Shown: positions 24,855-32,863 of the stretch, in pieces
How the letters are laid out: every line of letters begins with the position of its first letter
Numbering within the stretch: position 1 is the first letter of the stretch
From: an uncultured Acidobacteriota bacterium
Lineage (GTDB): Bacteria > Acidobacteriota > Terriglobia > Terriglobales > Acidobacteriaceae
Length of the DNA stretch: 36,146 bases
Assembly (NCBI GenBank): GCA_903832475.1
Contig: CAILBQ010000569.1
Location: 1 to 36,146, forward strand
Direction of reading: 5' to 3'
Made by a program: the position numbers and the translations under genes
Notes under the pieces: model-generated
The model's database searches: none
What the model was told of the DNA's origin: nothing
The model's input: only the letters and a program-made list of their open reading frames with translations

Positions 24855-26597
24855 ATGAGAATCGCCCTCGCTGCACTGTTCGCCTTTTCCGTCTCTGCTT
24901 TGGCCGCCGAAAAGCCCGCCGCCGTCGCGACTCACGCCGCAACCTCATCCTGCACCTGCGAAACGCTGGACCTGGCCACCATCGCCCGTATCCGCGATGA
25001 GGGCTTCAACCACTCGCACATCATGGAGTACGCCAGCGGCCTGTTCGACGGCATCGGCCCGCGGCTCACCGGCTCGCCCGAGTTCGCGCGCGCCACGCAG
25101 TGGTCGATCGATCAGCTCAAGCACATGGGCGCGACCAATCCACACGCCGAGTCCTGGGGCGACTTTGGCATGGGCTGGACGCAGATCGGCACCTCGGTCG
25201 AGATGACTTCGCCGTCAAGCGCGACCATCCTCGCCCAGGCCACGCCGTGGTCGCCCGCAACAGCCGGCGAAGTCACCGCCGACGTGATCGCCGTTCCTTC
25301 CCTCGAAGACGAAAAGGACTTTGCCAAGTGGAAAGGCAAGCTTTCCGGCAAGATCATCCTGTACGGGAGCGAGCCCAAGATCAATCCCAATCCCGAACCG
25401 CTGCTCGAACACTACGACGCAACAAAGCTTGAGCATTTTGCCAGCTACCCGCTGGATGGAGATCAGTCCGACAGCTATGTTCTTCCCGACGACTCGGCTC
25501 TCTGGGAAAAGGTCTTCAAGCAGATGGCATTCAAGGAGAAGGTCGGACACTTCTTTGCCGACGAGCATGCCGTTGCCGTGCTGGTGCCGGGGGGATCGGG
25601 CGGCGTGATTCACGACGACACCGGCAGTTCGCTGGGATGGTTTGTCTACCAACCGGATCACAAGCAGGCCTTGCCTTCAGCCGTGATCGCCAACGAAGCT
25701 TTCGGCCGCATGGCCCGGTTGCTCAAGCACGACGTGCCGGTATCGCTGCACATCGACATCGCCACCAAATTCAACGGCGACATAGTGGAAGGCAACAACG
25801 TGATCGCCGACATTCCCGGCACCGATCCCGCGTTGAAGAACCAGGTTGTCATGCTGGGCGGCCATCTCGACAGCTGGATTGCCGGTACTGGCGCCACCGA
25901 CAACGGCGCAGGCTCGATCATCGCCCTCGAGGCCATGCGGATTCTGCGCACCCTGAACATCCAGCCGAGGCGCACCATCCGGGTCGGCCTGTGGGGCGGC
26001 GAAGAACAGGGCATTTTCGGCTCGTCCGGCTATGTGAGGACCCACCTGGGCACTTTGCAGTATTCCACCAAGCCGGAAGAGCAGGTGGTTCCGGAATTCC
26101 TGCGCCAGCAGACCGGGGCGGTGCAGCTCAAGCCAGACCATGCCACATTCGACGCCTACTTTAACGCCGACAATGGAACCGGCAAGCTGCTCGGCATCTT
26201 CAGTGAAGGCAATGCCGCCGCTGCCAACATTTTCGAGCAGTGGATGGCCCAGCCCACCCCGCTGCGCGACTTGGGATTCACCACGGTCTCGCTGCGCAAC
26301 ACAGGCTCGACAGACCATGTTCCGTTCAATCAGGTTGGCTTGCCCGGCTTCCAGTTCATCCAGGACCCGCGCGACTACGGCACCCGCACCCACCATTCCA
26401 ACCAGGACACCTATGAGCGATTGTCTGAGCCGGATTTGAAGCAGGCTGCGGTCGTCATGGTCATCTTCGTCTACAGCACCGCGCAGCGCGACGCCATGCT
26501 GCCGCGTAATGCCATGCCCCACCCAGAACTGGAAGAGCAGCAGGCCAAGCCGCTCGAGGGAATTTACCCGGGAGCGGTCAAACCGGAAACGAAGTAG
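24855..26597 (+). CDS. Secreted M28 family zinc aminopeptidase/carboxypeptidase
   Basis: This 580-residue exported metallopeptidase is of the M28 family, nearest in layout to carboxypeptidase Q/PGCP-type enzymes. The signal peptide is MRIALAALFAFSVSALA. The zinc ligands read in order: H337 in GGHLDSW, bridging D349 in TGATDNGAG, E383/E384 in WGGEEQG (catalytic and ligand), then an Asp in the FNADNGTG segment and a C-terminal His in TRTHHSNQDT. A protease-associated-type insert (VIAVPSLEDEKDFAKWKGKLSGKIILYG) sits before the catalytic domain, as usual. There is no clear ribosome site: a TAAGCT hexamer lies only six bases before the ATG, so the mRNA may be nearly leaderless. Probably periplasmic peptide scavenging. 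Confidence 0.9.
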   Translation: MRIALAALFAFSVSALAAEKPAAVATHAATSSCTCETLDLATIARIRDEGFNHSHIMEYASGLFDGIGPRLTGSPEFARATQWSIDQLKHMGATNPHAESWGDFGMGWTQIGTSVEMTSPSSATILAQATPWSPATAGEVTADVIAVPSLEDEKDFAKWKGKLSGKIILYGSEPKINPNPEPLLEHYDATKLEHFASYPLDGDQSDSYVLPDDSALWEKVFKQMAFKEKVGHFFADEHAVAVLVPGGSGGVIHDDTGSSLGWFVYQPDHKQALPSAVIANEAFGRMARLLKHDVPVSLHIDIATKFNGDIVEGNNVIADIPGTDPALKNQVVMLGGHLDSWIAGTGATDNGAGSIIALEAMRILRTLNIQPRRTIRVGLWGGEEQGIFGSSGYVRTHLGTLQYSTKPEEQVVPEFLRQQTGAVQLKPDHATFDAYFNADNGTGKLLGIFSEGNAAAANIFEQWMAQPTPLRDLGFTTVSLRNTGSTDHVPFNQVGLPGFQFIQDPRDYGTRTHHSNQDTYERLSEPDLKQAAVVMVIFVYSTAQRDAMLPRNAMPHPELEEQQAKPLEGIYPGAVKPETK

Positions 26598-26598
26598 C

Positions 26599-26636
26599 CC
26601 AACAGCAATTTCCGATTATTTTTCACCGCCTGTTGG
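26599..26636. terminator. Weak inverted repeat between convergent genes
   Basis: CCAACAG (26599-26605) pairs with CTGTTGG (26630-26636) around a 24-base AT-rich loop. It lies in the 54-base gap between the convergent M28 peptidase and LuxR-type genes. The loop is long and there is no T run after either arm, so terminator function is only suggested by position. Confidence 0.3.
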
Positions 26637-26651
26637 CCCATTCGCGTCGCC

Positions 26652-27371
26652 TTAGGTGCCCGTCCGGTGGATCGCCTGCACATTGCTGAGATAGGCGTCC
26701 TCGGCGGCGCTGGCGATCTCTTCAGCCTCGATGCGGCTGCCCACATCCGCGGCGGCCTGCGCCAAGACCCGGTGATGCAGCGTAAACAGGGCGAGTTCCA
26801 GTCGATCGCTGACACCGGTCTTGTCATAGATGGAGCGCAGATAATTCTTGATCACCTGCTCAGTCGTTTTCAGACGATGTGCGATTTCGCGATTCTTGCA
26901 TCCCTGGACGATCAGGGCAACGATGCGCATCTCTTTGGGCGTCAAGCGGTCACGGACACGCGTCCCCACCATGTCCTCTTCCACCACCTCATTCAGGAGC
27001 GCATGCAGAGGCTGCCAGGTTTCGCCGGCAGCCACCTTGCGGACGCACTCCACCAGCGCCGAACCTGTGGTATTGCGAAAAATCACGCCATGAAAGCCCT
27101 GCTGCAAGAAGGTTGTTGGCGACTCCGTATTCTCGGCAATCGCGATGCCGCGGCTGTTGCTGGTCTCGAGCAGCAGCCTCAGGCGGGACATCTCCGGCTT
27201 GAGTGCCGAGGCAAAAATGACCACCGTGCCGGGGAACGTGGTGATCGCATGCATCATGCGCTCACTGTCGGAGCACTGCGCGATAATACGGATGTTTTCG
27301 TCCATGGCCAGGACTTTGGCTGTCCCCGCCCGGAAGATCGCCTGTGAATCTGCGAGTATGACTTTGTTCAT
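26652..27371 (-). CDS. NarL/LuxR-type regulator with a degenerate receiver domain
   Basis: This 239-residue DNA-binding regulator has a C-terminal LuxR/NarL helix-turn-helix (about 142-200: LTPKEMRIVALIVQGCKNREIA..EQVIKNYLRSIYDKTGV), normal in all key positions. The N-terminal 1-120 follows the receiver fold (NKVILADSQAIFRAG at the start, QGFHGVIFR near 91-99). The phospho-acceptor Asp is missing: the strand reads VVIFASALKPE, with Ala/Ser at residues 54-55. The conserved Lys is Arg99, and only one of the two N-terminal acidic residues remains (D8). It therefore probably acts without phosphorylation. GAGG lies before the ATG at 27371. It is divergent from the receiver-thioredoxin-reductase gene across 340 bases and may control it. 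Confidence 0.87.
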   Translation of the reverse strand: MNKVILADSQAIFRAGTAKVLAMDENIRIIAQCSDSERMMHAITTFPGTVVIFASALKPEMSRLRLLLETSNSRGIAIAENTESPTTFLQQGFHGVIFRNTTGSALVECVRKVAAGETWQPLHALLNEVVEEDMVGTRVRDRLTPKEMRIVALIVQGCKNREIAHRLKTTEQVIKNYLRSIYDKTGVSDRLELALFTLHHRVLAQAAADVGSRIEAEEIASAAEDAYLSNVQAIHRTGT

Positions 27372-27606
27372 TTCCCGCCTCGCCCCTGCGCCAGATCGAA
27401 AAGTTAGCACACGAAGAGGAAACGTGCTCCCGCTCCGCATACTCGGTTTGTTCCGCAGTCAGGTTATCGGCGACAACCGCAACTACTTTCTATTGGTCCA
27501 TTTCGCGACAGTTGAAACTTGGAATTCGTCAAGAGGTGGTCTCACACGTTAGTTTACACGATAGTAACCTTACCTCCCATATTCAGCTTACAGGACGCTT
27601 TGTTGA

Positions 27607-27628
27607 TTCCGCGAGAGAAAACGCGGAA
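27607..27628. promoter_or_regulatory. Inverted repeat TTCCGCG-N8-CGCGGAA
   Basis: The arms at 27607-27613 and 27622-27628 are perfectly complementary around the A-rich loop AGAGAAAA. It sits 84 bases before the ATG of the receiver-thioredoxin-reductase gene. It could be a dimer-binding operator, perhaps for the divergent LuxR-type regulator, or an RNA hairpin if transcription starts upstream. Confidence 0.42.
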
Positions 27629-27696
27629 GAAGTTGCCGTCAAATCAACAACAAAATTCCCAAAATGGGCCGCTGGAGGCATGCACCGCTCACCCGC

Positions 27697-27702
27697 TACA
27701 CT
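27697..27702 (+). promoter_or_regulatory. -10-like hexamer TACACT close to the redox-fusion start
   Basis: The sequence reads CGCTACACTGAG and ends nine bases before the ATG at 27712. If used as a -10 element the transcript would begin within a few bases of the start codon, giving a leaderless or nearly leaderless mRNA. The core matches the other TACA[A/C]T elements of the window. Confidence 0.33.
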
Positions 27703-27711
27703 GAGAAAGCT

Positions 27712-29379
27712 ATGAACAGGCCCATCCTTCTCGCGGTAGACGATGACATCAGTGTTCTGGAGGCGGTCGTTCAAGATCTTCGCCGCCAGTATGGCTCCAC
27801 GTACCGTGTGATTCGCGCGGGCAGCGGCCAGGCTGCCTTGGATACGTTGAGCCAATTGAAGTCCCGCGACGAAGCCGTGGCCCTGCTGCTCAGCGACCAG
27901 CGCATGCCCGGCATGACCGGCGTCGAATTCCTTGAATCCGCGCAAAAGATCTATCCCCATTCCAAGCGGGTCCTGCTGACGGCCTACGCCGATACCGAGG
28001 CCGCCATTCGGGCCATCAACACGGCTCGCATCCACTATTACCTGACCAAGCCGTGGGATCCGCCTGAAGAAAAGCTGTATCCGGTCCTCGACGATTTGCT
28101 GCAGGACTGGAATGCCGGGTACCAGCCGAAATTCGAAGGACTGCGAGTGATCGGTCACCGCTGGTCGTTGAAAGACCACCAGCTGCGCAGCTTTCTCTCG
28201 CGCAACCATGTGCCCTACCGCTGGCTCGATGCGGCAGCCAGCGAAGACGCTCAGAGACTGCTGTCCGAAAAATCGCTCGATCCCGAAGCGCTGCCCGTAG
28301 TTCTGTTTTCGGATGGCAGCGCGCTGGTCGATCCCGAACAGGATGCTCTCGCGGCCCGGGTCGGTTTGCGCACCCAGGCGGCCCAGGATTTCTATGACAT
28401 GGTGGTCATCGGCGCCGGTCCGGCCGGTCTGGCGGCTGCTGTCTATGGAGCATCCGAAGGGCTGAAGACCCTGGTCATCGAGCCCGATGCCCCGGGCGGG
28501 CAGGCGGGATCGTCCTCACGTATTGAGAATTACCTGGGGTTCCCCTCCGGCATCAGCGGCGCCGACCTGGGACGCCGCGCGCACATGCAGGGAGTTCGAT
28601 TCGGCGCTGAGTTCCTCACCCAGCGGGCTGTCGGCCTCCGCGTGGACGGGCAATACCGCTTCGTGGTGATGGCCGATGGACGGGAAGTTTCCAGCCACGT
28701 CCTGCTTTTGGCTACCGGCGTGAATTACCGTAAATTGGACATTCCCGGAGCCGATCTGCTCACCGGCAGGGGCATTTACTACGGCGCGGCGCTGGTCGAG
28801 GCTTCCGCCTGCAAGGATGAAAACGTCTATATCGTTGGAGGCGCGAACAGCGCCGGACAGGCTGCCTTGCACTTCGCGAAATTTGCCTGCACGGTAACGA
28901 TGCTGGTGCGCGCCGACAGCCTGGAAGCAAGTATGTCGAAATACTTAATCGATGAGATCGCCCGCACATCGAATATAGTAGTCGAACCGAACACTCAAGT
29001 TCTGTCGGCCGAAGGCGAGGAACATTTGCACGCCATTTGCATCCGCGGTCCGCAGGGGCAGGCACGTCGTGAAGCGAGTTCCCTCTTCGTGTTCATCGGC
29101 GCTGTTCCGGGAACTGAGTGGCTGCCGGATGTCATGCTTCGGGACGAAAAAGGGTTTGTGCTGGCAGGACCCGACCTGACCACGCCGGAAATGAAGGCGC
29201 AGGGAAAGTTTGCCAGGCTGTGGAAGGAACGACGGGATCCCTTCCTGCTGGAATCGAGCGTGCCGGGGATCTTCGTGGCCGGGGATGTACGCCATGGTTC
29301 GGTGAAGCGGGCTGCCTCGGCAGTCGGCGAAGGGTCGATTGCCGTGCAGTTTGCCCATCAGTATCTGGCAAGTTTTTAG
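27712..29379 (+). CDS. Response regulator fused to a thioredoxin-reductase-like flavoprotein
   Basis: This is a 555-residue protein. Residues 4-125 are a complete receiver: acidic cluster D10-D12, phospho-acceptor D62 in LLSDQRMPG, Thr in LLTAYAD and K113 in YLTKPW. About 130-225 is a linker domain (FEGLRVIGHRWSLKDHQLRSFLSRNHVPYRWLD), resembling a glutaredoxin-like fold. From about 228 an FAD/NAD(P) oxidoreductase follows: VVIGAGPAGLAAA, PGGQAG, IENYLGFP, the second nucleotide fold YIVGGANSAGQAA and the closing GIFVAGDVRHGSVKR. The position of the TrxB CxxC holds only C367 (EASACKDEN), so disulfide reduction by the usual route is unlikely. The histidine kinase gene just downstream is the likely partner. 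The ATG is chosen because the receiver starts there. Confidence 0.9.
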   Translation: MNRPILLAVDDDISVLEAVVQDLRRQYGSTYRVIRAGSGQAALDTLSQLKSRDEAVALLLSDQRMPGMTGVEFLESAQKIYPHSKRVLLTAYADTEAAIRAINTARIHYYLTKPWDPPEEKLYPVLDDLLQDWNAGYQPKFEGLRVIGHRWSLKDHQLRSFLSRNHVPYRWLDAAASEDAQRLLSEKSLDPEALPVVLFSDGSALVDPEQDALAARVGLRTQAAQDFYDMVVIGAGPAGLAAAVYGASEGLKTLVIEPDAPGGQAGSSSRIENYLGFPSGISGADLGRRAHMQGVRFGAEFLTQRAVGLRVDGQYRFVVMADGREVSSHVLLLATGVNYRKLDIPGADLLTGRGIYYGAALVEASACKDENVYIVGGANSAGQAALHFAKFACTVTMLVRADSLEASMSKYLIDEIARTSNIVVEPNTQVLSAEGEEHLHAICIRGPQGQARREASSLFVFIGAVPGTEWLPDVMLRDEKGFVLAGPDLTTPEMKAQGKFARLWKERRDPFLLESSVPGIFVAGDVRHGSVKRAASAVGEGSIAVQFAHQYLASF

Positions 29380-29400
29380 TTTTTGGAGAGATGCGCAGCC

Positions 29401-29457
29401 ATGACGTTCGAAGATCTGGATCGGCGAATTGAGGAGACTGCGCAGGCAGAGCGATGA
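29401..29457 (+). CDS. 18-codon micro-ORF overlapping the kinase start
   Basis: An ATG at 29401 opens an 18-residue frame (MTFEDLDRRIEETAQAER) whose TGA overlaps the ATG of the histidine kinase gene as ATGA. GGAG lies about 12 bases upstream. The peptide reads as a charged helix. It may serve only to couple translation from the receiver-reductase gene to the kinase, or be the start of a longer gene that has been lost. Its small size means that it could be chance. Confidence 0.35.
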   Translation: MTFEDLDRRIEETAQAER

Positions 29458-30887
29458 ACACCAGCGAAGTACAGGAACCCAGCACGCAAACCATCGTCTT
29501 GAGCGATTACGCCGAGCAACTCAGCCATGTCGCAGCCTTCGCCGACGTTTCCCCGGATGAGCTCTGCGGACTGACCTCGGCCGAGCTGATCAAGATGCCT
29601 ACGAACGGCACGATTCTCGATCCCAATAATCCTGTGCGCGCCTATTGGGTTGTTCTCGAAGGTGAAGTCTGCGCCGACCGCGTCGAGCAGGATGGTTCCC
29701 TCACCCGCATCGGCATCGCCAAGGAAAACGAGACATTCGGAGAAGTCGTTCTGCTCGCCGGCAAGTCGCCGACCGTGCGGGTTCTGACCGCCAAGCCATC
29801 CGTTCTTTTGCGCTTTTCAGAAGACGCTTTCTGGAGCCTGATGGCCTGCTGCCCTCCTGTGCGCAAAGTCATCCTGTCGCACATGGCGCAGCGTTTGCAC
29901 GCCTACCAGGCCGAGGCGGCCCATCGCGAAAAACTGATTTCCCTAGGCACGCTGGCGGCGGGCTTGATGCATGAGTTGCATAATCCGGGTTCGGCCGCCA
30001 AGCGCGCCGCGTCGCAGTTGCGTGCCAACCTGCTGCGCCTGCAGGAGTTGAGCCTGCGCTTCTGCGAACATGAAACCAGCCGCGACCAGATTTCCTGCAT
30101 GCGCGAGCTCCAACTGGAAGCGATCGCCCACGCCAAATCCTCCACCATGAGTTCCCTGGAACAGTCGGACGCTGAAGAATCGATGGGTGAGTGGCTGGAA
30201 ACAGCCGGCGTCGAGAATGCTTTCAAGATCGCCCCAACCCTGGTCAGCATTGGCCTCGATCCGCAGGAACTGGTGTGCATACGCGACGCTTTTGCCGGTG
30301 ACGGGCTTTCGGATGCTCTGAACTGGCTGGAAGCGCTGGTCTCCAGCGTTTCGCTCGTCGAGGCCGTGGAGGAAAGCATCTCGCGCGTTTCGGAACTGGT
30401 CATGGCGGTCAAGAAATTCGCCTACGACGATCGCTGCACCCTGCGCGAAGTCGACGTGCACGACAGCATTCAGAGCACGCTGACCATTCTCGGCCACAAG
30501 ATGCGTCAGCGCCAGATCCGTGTCGTCAAGCACTTTGACGCCGCCCAGCCGAATATCCGCACCACTGGCGTAGCCATCAGCCAGGTCTGGACCAACCTGA
30601 TCGACAACGCCATCGATGCCTCTCCCGAAGGCGGCCAGATCGATGTGCGCACGTGGACCGAGCCCGGCTACCTGGCGATCGAGGTAACCGACCACGGAGC
30701 GGGAATTCCCGAAGACCTCAAGGCACGCATCTTTGAGCCGTTCTTCACCACCAAGCCGGTCGGAAAAGGCACCGGTCTGGGCCTGGAAATCGTTCAGCGC
30801 ATTGTGACGCAGAGCTTTGGCGGCAAGATCGAAGTCGAGTCGAAGCCGGGTGAAACGCAATTCATCGTTCGCCTGCCGCAGTCGTAG
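29454..30887 (+). CDS. Histidine kinase with N-terminal cyclic-nucleotide-binding-type domain
   Basis: This is a 477-residue soluble sensor kinase with no membrane helix. Residues about 22-150 form a Crp/cNMP-binding-type beta-roll (AFADVSPDELCGL, YWVVLEGEVCADRV, ETFGEVVLLAGKSPTVRV); the Arg of a classic cAMP pocket is not obvious. The phosphorylated His is H173 in LAAGLMHELHNPGSAA. A long helical insert (about 185-330) separates it from the ATPase: N box WTNLIDNAIDA (379-389), G1 DHGAGIP, F box FEPFFTTK and G2 GKGTGLGLEI. It lies 74 bases after the receiver-thioredoxin-reductase gene on the same strand, the natural phosphotransfer partner. The input signal could be a nucleotide or a redox state; neither is shown. 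Confidence 0.92.
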   Translation: MNTSEVQEPSTQTIVLSDYAEQLSHVAAFADVSPDELCGLTSAELIKMPTNGTILDPNNPVRAYWVVLEGEVCADRVEQDGSLTRIGIAKENETFGEVVLLAGKSPTVRVLTAKPSVLLRFSEDAFWSLMACCPPVRKVILSHMAQRLHAYQAEAAHREKLISLGTLAAGLMHELHNPGSAAKRAASQLRANLLRLQELSLRFCEHETSRDQISCMRELQLEAIAHAKSSTMSSLEQSDAEESMGEWLETAGVENAFKIAPTLVSIGLDPQELVCIRDAFAGDGLSDALNWLEALVSSVSLVEAVEESISRVSELVMAVKKFAYDDRCTLREVDVHDSIQSTLTILGHKMRQRQIRVVKHFDAAQPNIRTTGVAISQVWTNLIDNAIDASPEGGQIDVRTWTEPGYLAIEVTDHGAGIPEDLKARIFEPFFTTKPVGKGTGLGLEIVQRIVTQSFGGKIEVESKPGETQFIVRLPQS

Positions 30888-31023
30888 TCTGAACACCTCA
30901 TCCTCCCTGCAACATCCCGAATCATCCCGGAACGAAACTCCTCGTCTCCCTCCTCGGCTCATGATTTGAAGTTGCCTCCGCCGCCGCCGATAAGACGCTC
31001 ATTGAGCATCAGGAGCGGCAGGC

Positions 31024-31992
31024 ATGGCAGATCACATCGAGATTCTTGAGGCGGCGCTCAGCGCGCTCCATGAAGGAATCATCGTGCTCGACAACGAGCA
31101 GCGCATAGTCTTCTGGAACCCCGCAGCGACCGCCATGGCCGGATACGCAAGCGTGGAAATGCTGGGACGTCCGCTGCCGGGAGGCTTCTACGAAGTCGAC
31201 CTCGCTCACCACGGTTCCAGCCAGAGCGACGGCGGCAGCAAAGTTGAAAGTCCGGCCGGAAACGAAACTGGAATCCACGAGGTCCTTGCCCACCAGCGGC
31301 CCGTTCTGGTCAACATCTGCCATCAGCGCCACCACACTTTCCCCGCCATGCTGCACCGCACACCGCTCCGCGACGCCCTGGGCGCACGCGTGGCAACCAT
31401 GCTGCGATTTCACACCGTAGAAGAGATCGATACGTTGCTGCATGGCGAGTGCAGCGACGACGGCGCTACCGAGCACCGGCTGGAACATAGCCAGGCCGGC
31501 ATCGAAGACCGGCTGGACGAAGCCAGCCGCGAGTGGGTCGCCAACGGTATTCCTTTCGGCGTGATGTGGGTGTTGGTCGATCAGGCAGCGAACCTGCGCA
31601 AGACGCATGGCCGCGACGCTTCGGAATCCATGATGGACATCGTCGAGAAATCACTGCTGCACGGTCTTCGACCTACGGAAATCCTGGGGCGCTGGGGATC
31701 GAATGAGTTTCTGGTTCTCTCTCACGAGCGCACCATAGACATGCTGGACGCGCATGGCCGCTACCTGGCAGGCATCACGCGCACCGCCGACTTTCGTTGG
31801 TGGGGTGACCGCGTCGGCCTCACCGTCAGCATTGGCGTAGCCCAGGCGCAGGTCTCCGAAAGCCTCTCCTGCCTGCTCAAACGCGCGCAAAAAGCCATGC
31901 ATAGCAGCCAGTACAGCGGCGGCAACTGCGTTACCCATCTCAATCCAAAAGACATGGCCAATACAGGGGGGCAGGAATGTTTGCAATCATAG
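31024..31992 (+). CDS. PAS-GGDEF protein with altered active site (GSNEF)
   Basis: This is a 322-residue cytoplasmic protein. The N-terminal 5-130 has a PAS start (ILEAALSALHEGIIVLDNEQRIVFWNPAATAMAGY) followed by a less regular region. About 165-315 is a GGDEF-type domain: PFGVMWVLVDQAANLRKTHG, then RWG225-SNE228-F and the late SIGVAQAQ. The signature is GSNEF instead of GG[D/E]EF, which removes the third-position acid, and the inhibitory site five residues before it reads RPTE instead of RxxD. It may be a c-di-GMP-independent or GTP-binding sensor, or a weak cyclase. AGGAG precedes the ATG. Its last 16 bases overlap motA, so it is in one transcript with the stator genes. Confidence 0.85.
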   Translation: MADHIEILEAALSALHEGIIVLDNEQRIVFWNPAATAMAGYASVEMLGRPLPGGFYEVDLAHHGSSQSDGGSKVESPAGNETGIHEVLAHQRPVLVNICHQRHHTFPAMLHRTPLRDALGARVATMLRFHTVEEIDTLLHGECSDDGATEHRLEHSQAGIEDRLDEASREWVANGIPFGVMWVLVDQAANLRKTHGRDASESMMDIVEKSLLHGLRPTEILGRWGSNEFLVLSHERTIDMLDAHGRYLAGITRTADFRWWGDRVGLTVSIGVAQAQVSESLSCLLKRAQKAMHSSQYSGGNCVTHLNPKDMANTGGQECLQS

Positions 31993-32846
31993 GCATCGTC
32001 GTCGTCTTCGGGGCCATCGTCGCCGGGTATCTGATGGAAAAAGGCAACATGATGGTGCTGGTGCAGCCGGCGGAACTGATCATCATCGGCGGCGCGGCAC
32101 TGGGCACACTGCTCATCGCCAACCCGCTGCACATCATCAAGGCCATCTTGGGGGGCGTGATGGGCGTCCTGAAGCCATCGCAGTTCAACAAGGCCCGCTA
32201 TCTTGAAACCCTCAAGATGATGTTCGAGTTCCTCAACAAGGTGCGCAAGGAAGGCCTGCTTTCGGTCGAAATGGACGTGGAAAAGCCCAAGGAAAGCGCC
32301 ATCTTCAAGAAATATCCGTCCTTTCTCAAGGACCACCACGTTATGGATTTTGTCTGCGACACCTTGCGCATGGCTATTACCGGCGGTGTCGAGCCCTTTG
32401 ACATGGACCAGATGATGGAGCGCGACATGGAAGTCCATCATCACGGCGTGGCCACGCCCATTGCATCGCTTTCTACCGTCGCCGACGCATTGCCTGGCCT
32501 GGGCATCGTCGCCGCTGTGCTTGGCGTGGTAATCACCATGGGCGCGATCGGCGGACCTCCGGAAGAGGTGGGTCACAAGGTAGCTGCCGCCTTGGTCGGC
32601 ACTTTCCTTGGCATCCTGTTGTGCTACGGCCTGGTGGGGCCGCTCGCCGCCAACATGACCAAGGGTGCGGACGAACATAACGACTACCTCGGCGTTCTGC
32701 GCGTGCTCATGCTTTCCTTCCTCAAAGGCAACGCGCCTTTGATCGCCATTGAGATGGCTCGGCGTGCTATTCCCGCGCATGTGCGGCCCTCGTTCGCCGA
32801 GACAGAAAAAGCCTGCAAGGGCGGCGGCGCTCCCGCGGCGGCATAA
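31977..32846 (+). CDS. motA: Flagellar motor stator protein MotA
   Basis: This 289-residue inner-membrane protein, with MotB, forms the ion-driven stator of the flagellar motor. It starts with two helices (MFAIIGIVVVFGAIVAGYLM; LVQPAELIIIGGAALGTLLIANP). A large cytoplasmic loop with the charged torque region (KARYLETLKMMFEFLNKVRKEG) follows, then two further helices (TVADALPGLGIVAAVLGVVITMG, KVAAALVGTFLGILLCYGLVGPLA), whose Pro-Gly stretch is typical. It ends in a Gly/Ala-rich tail. The start overlaps the end of the GGDEF gene by 16 bases and has a G-rich ribosome site. motB follows after 17 bases. No other flagellar genes are in the window. Confidence 0.96.
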   Translation: MFAIIGIVVVFGAIVAGYLMEKGNMMVLVQPAELIIIGGAALGTLLIANPLHIIKAILGGVMGVLKPSQFNKARYLETLKMMFEFLNKVRKEGLLSVEMDVEKPKESAIFKKYPSFLKDHHVMDFVCDTLRMAITGGVEPFDMDQMMERDMEVHHHGVATPIASLSTVADALPGLGIVAAVLGVVITMGAIGGPPEEVGHKVAAALVGTFLGILLCYGLVGPLAANMTKGADEHNDYLGVLRVLMLSFLKGNAPLIAIEMARRAIPAHVRPSFAETEKACKGGGAPAAA

Positions 32847-32863
32847 GAGCTGAGGAGCCATTC

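Larger units (their letters stand above)
27372..27711. other. 340-base regulatory spacer between divergent regulator and redox-fusion genes
   Basis: It is less GC-rich than the flanking genes and shows no credible reading frame. It should hold promoters for both the LuxR-type gene (leftward) and the receiver-thioredoxin-reductase gene (rightward). Visible pieces are a perfect 7-bp inverted repeat at 27607-27628 and a TACACT hexamer at 27697-27702. A TTTACA at 27553-27558 followed 19 bases later by CATATT could be a further, weak promoter. No RNA gene is recognised. Confidence 0.5.
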
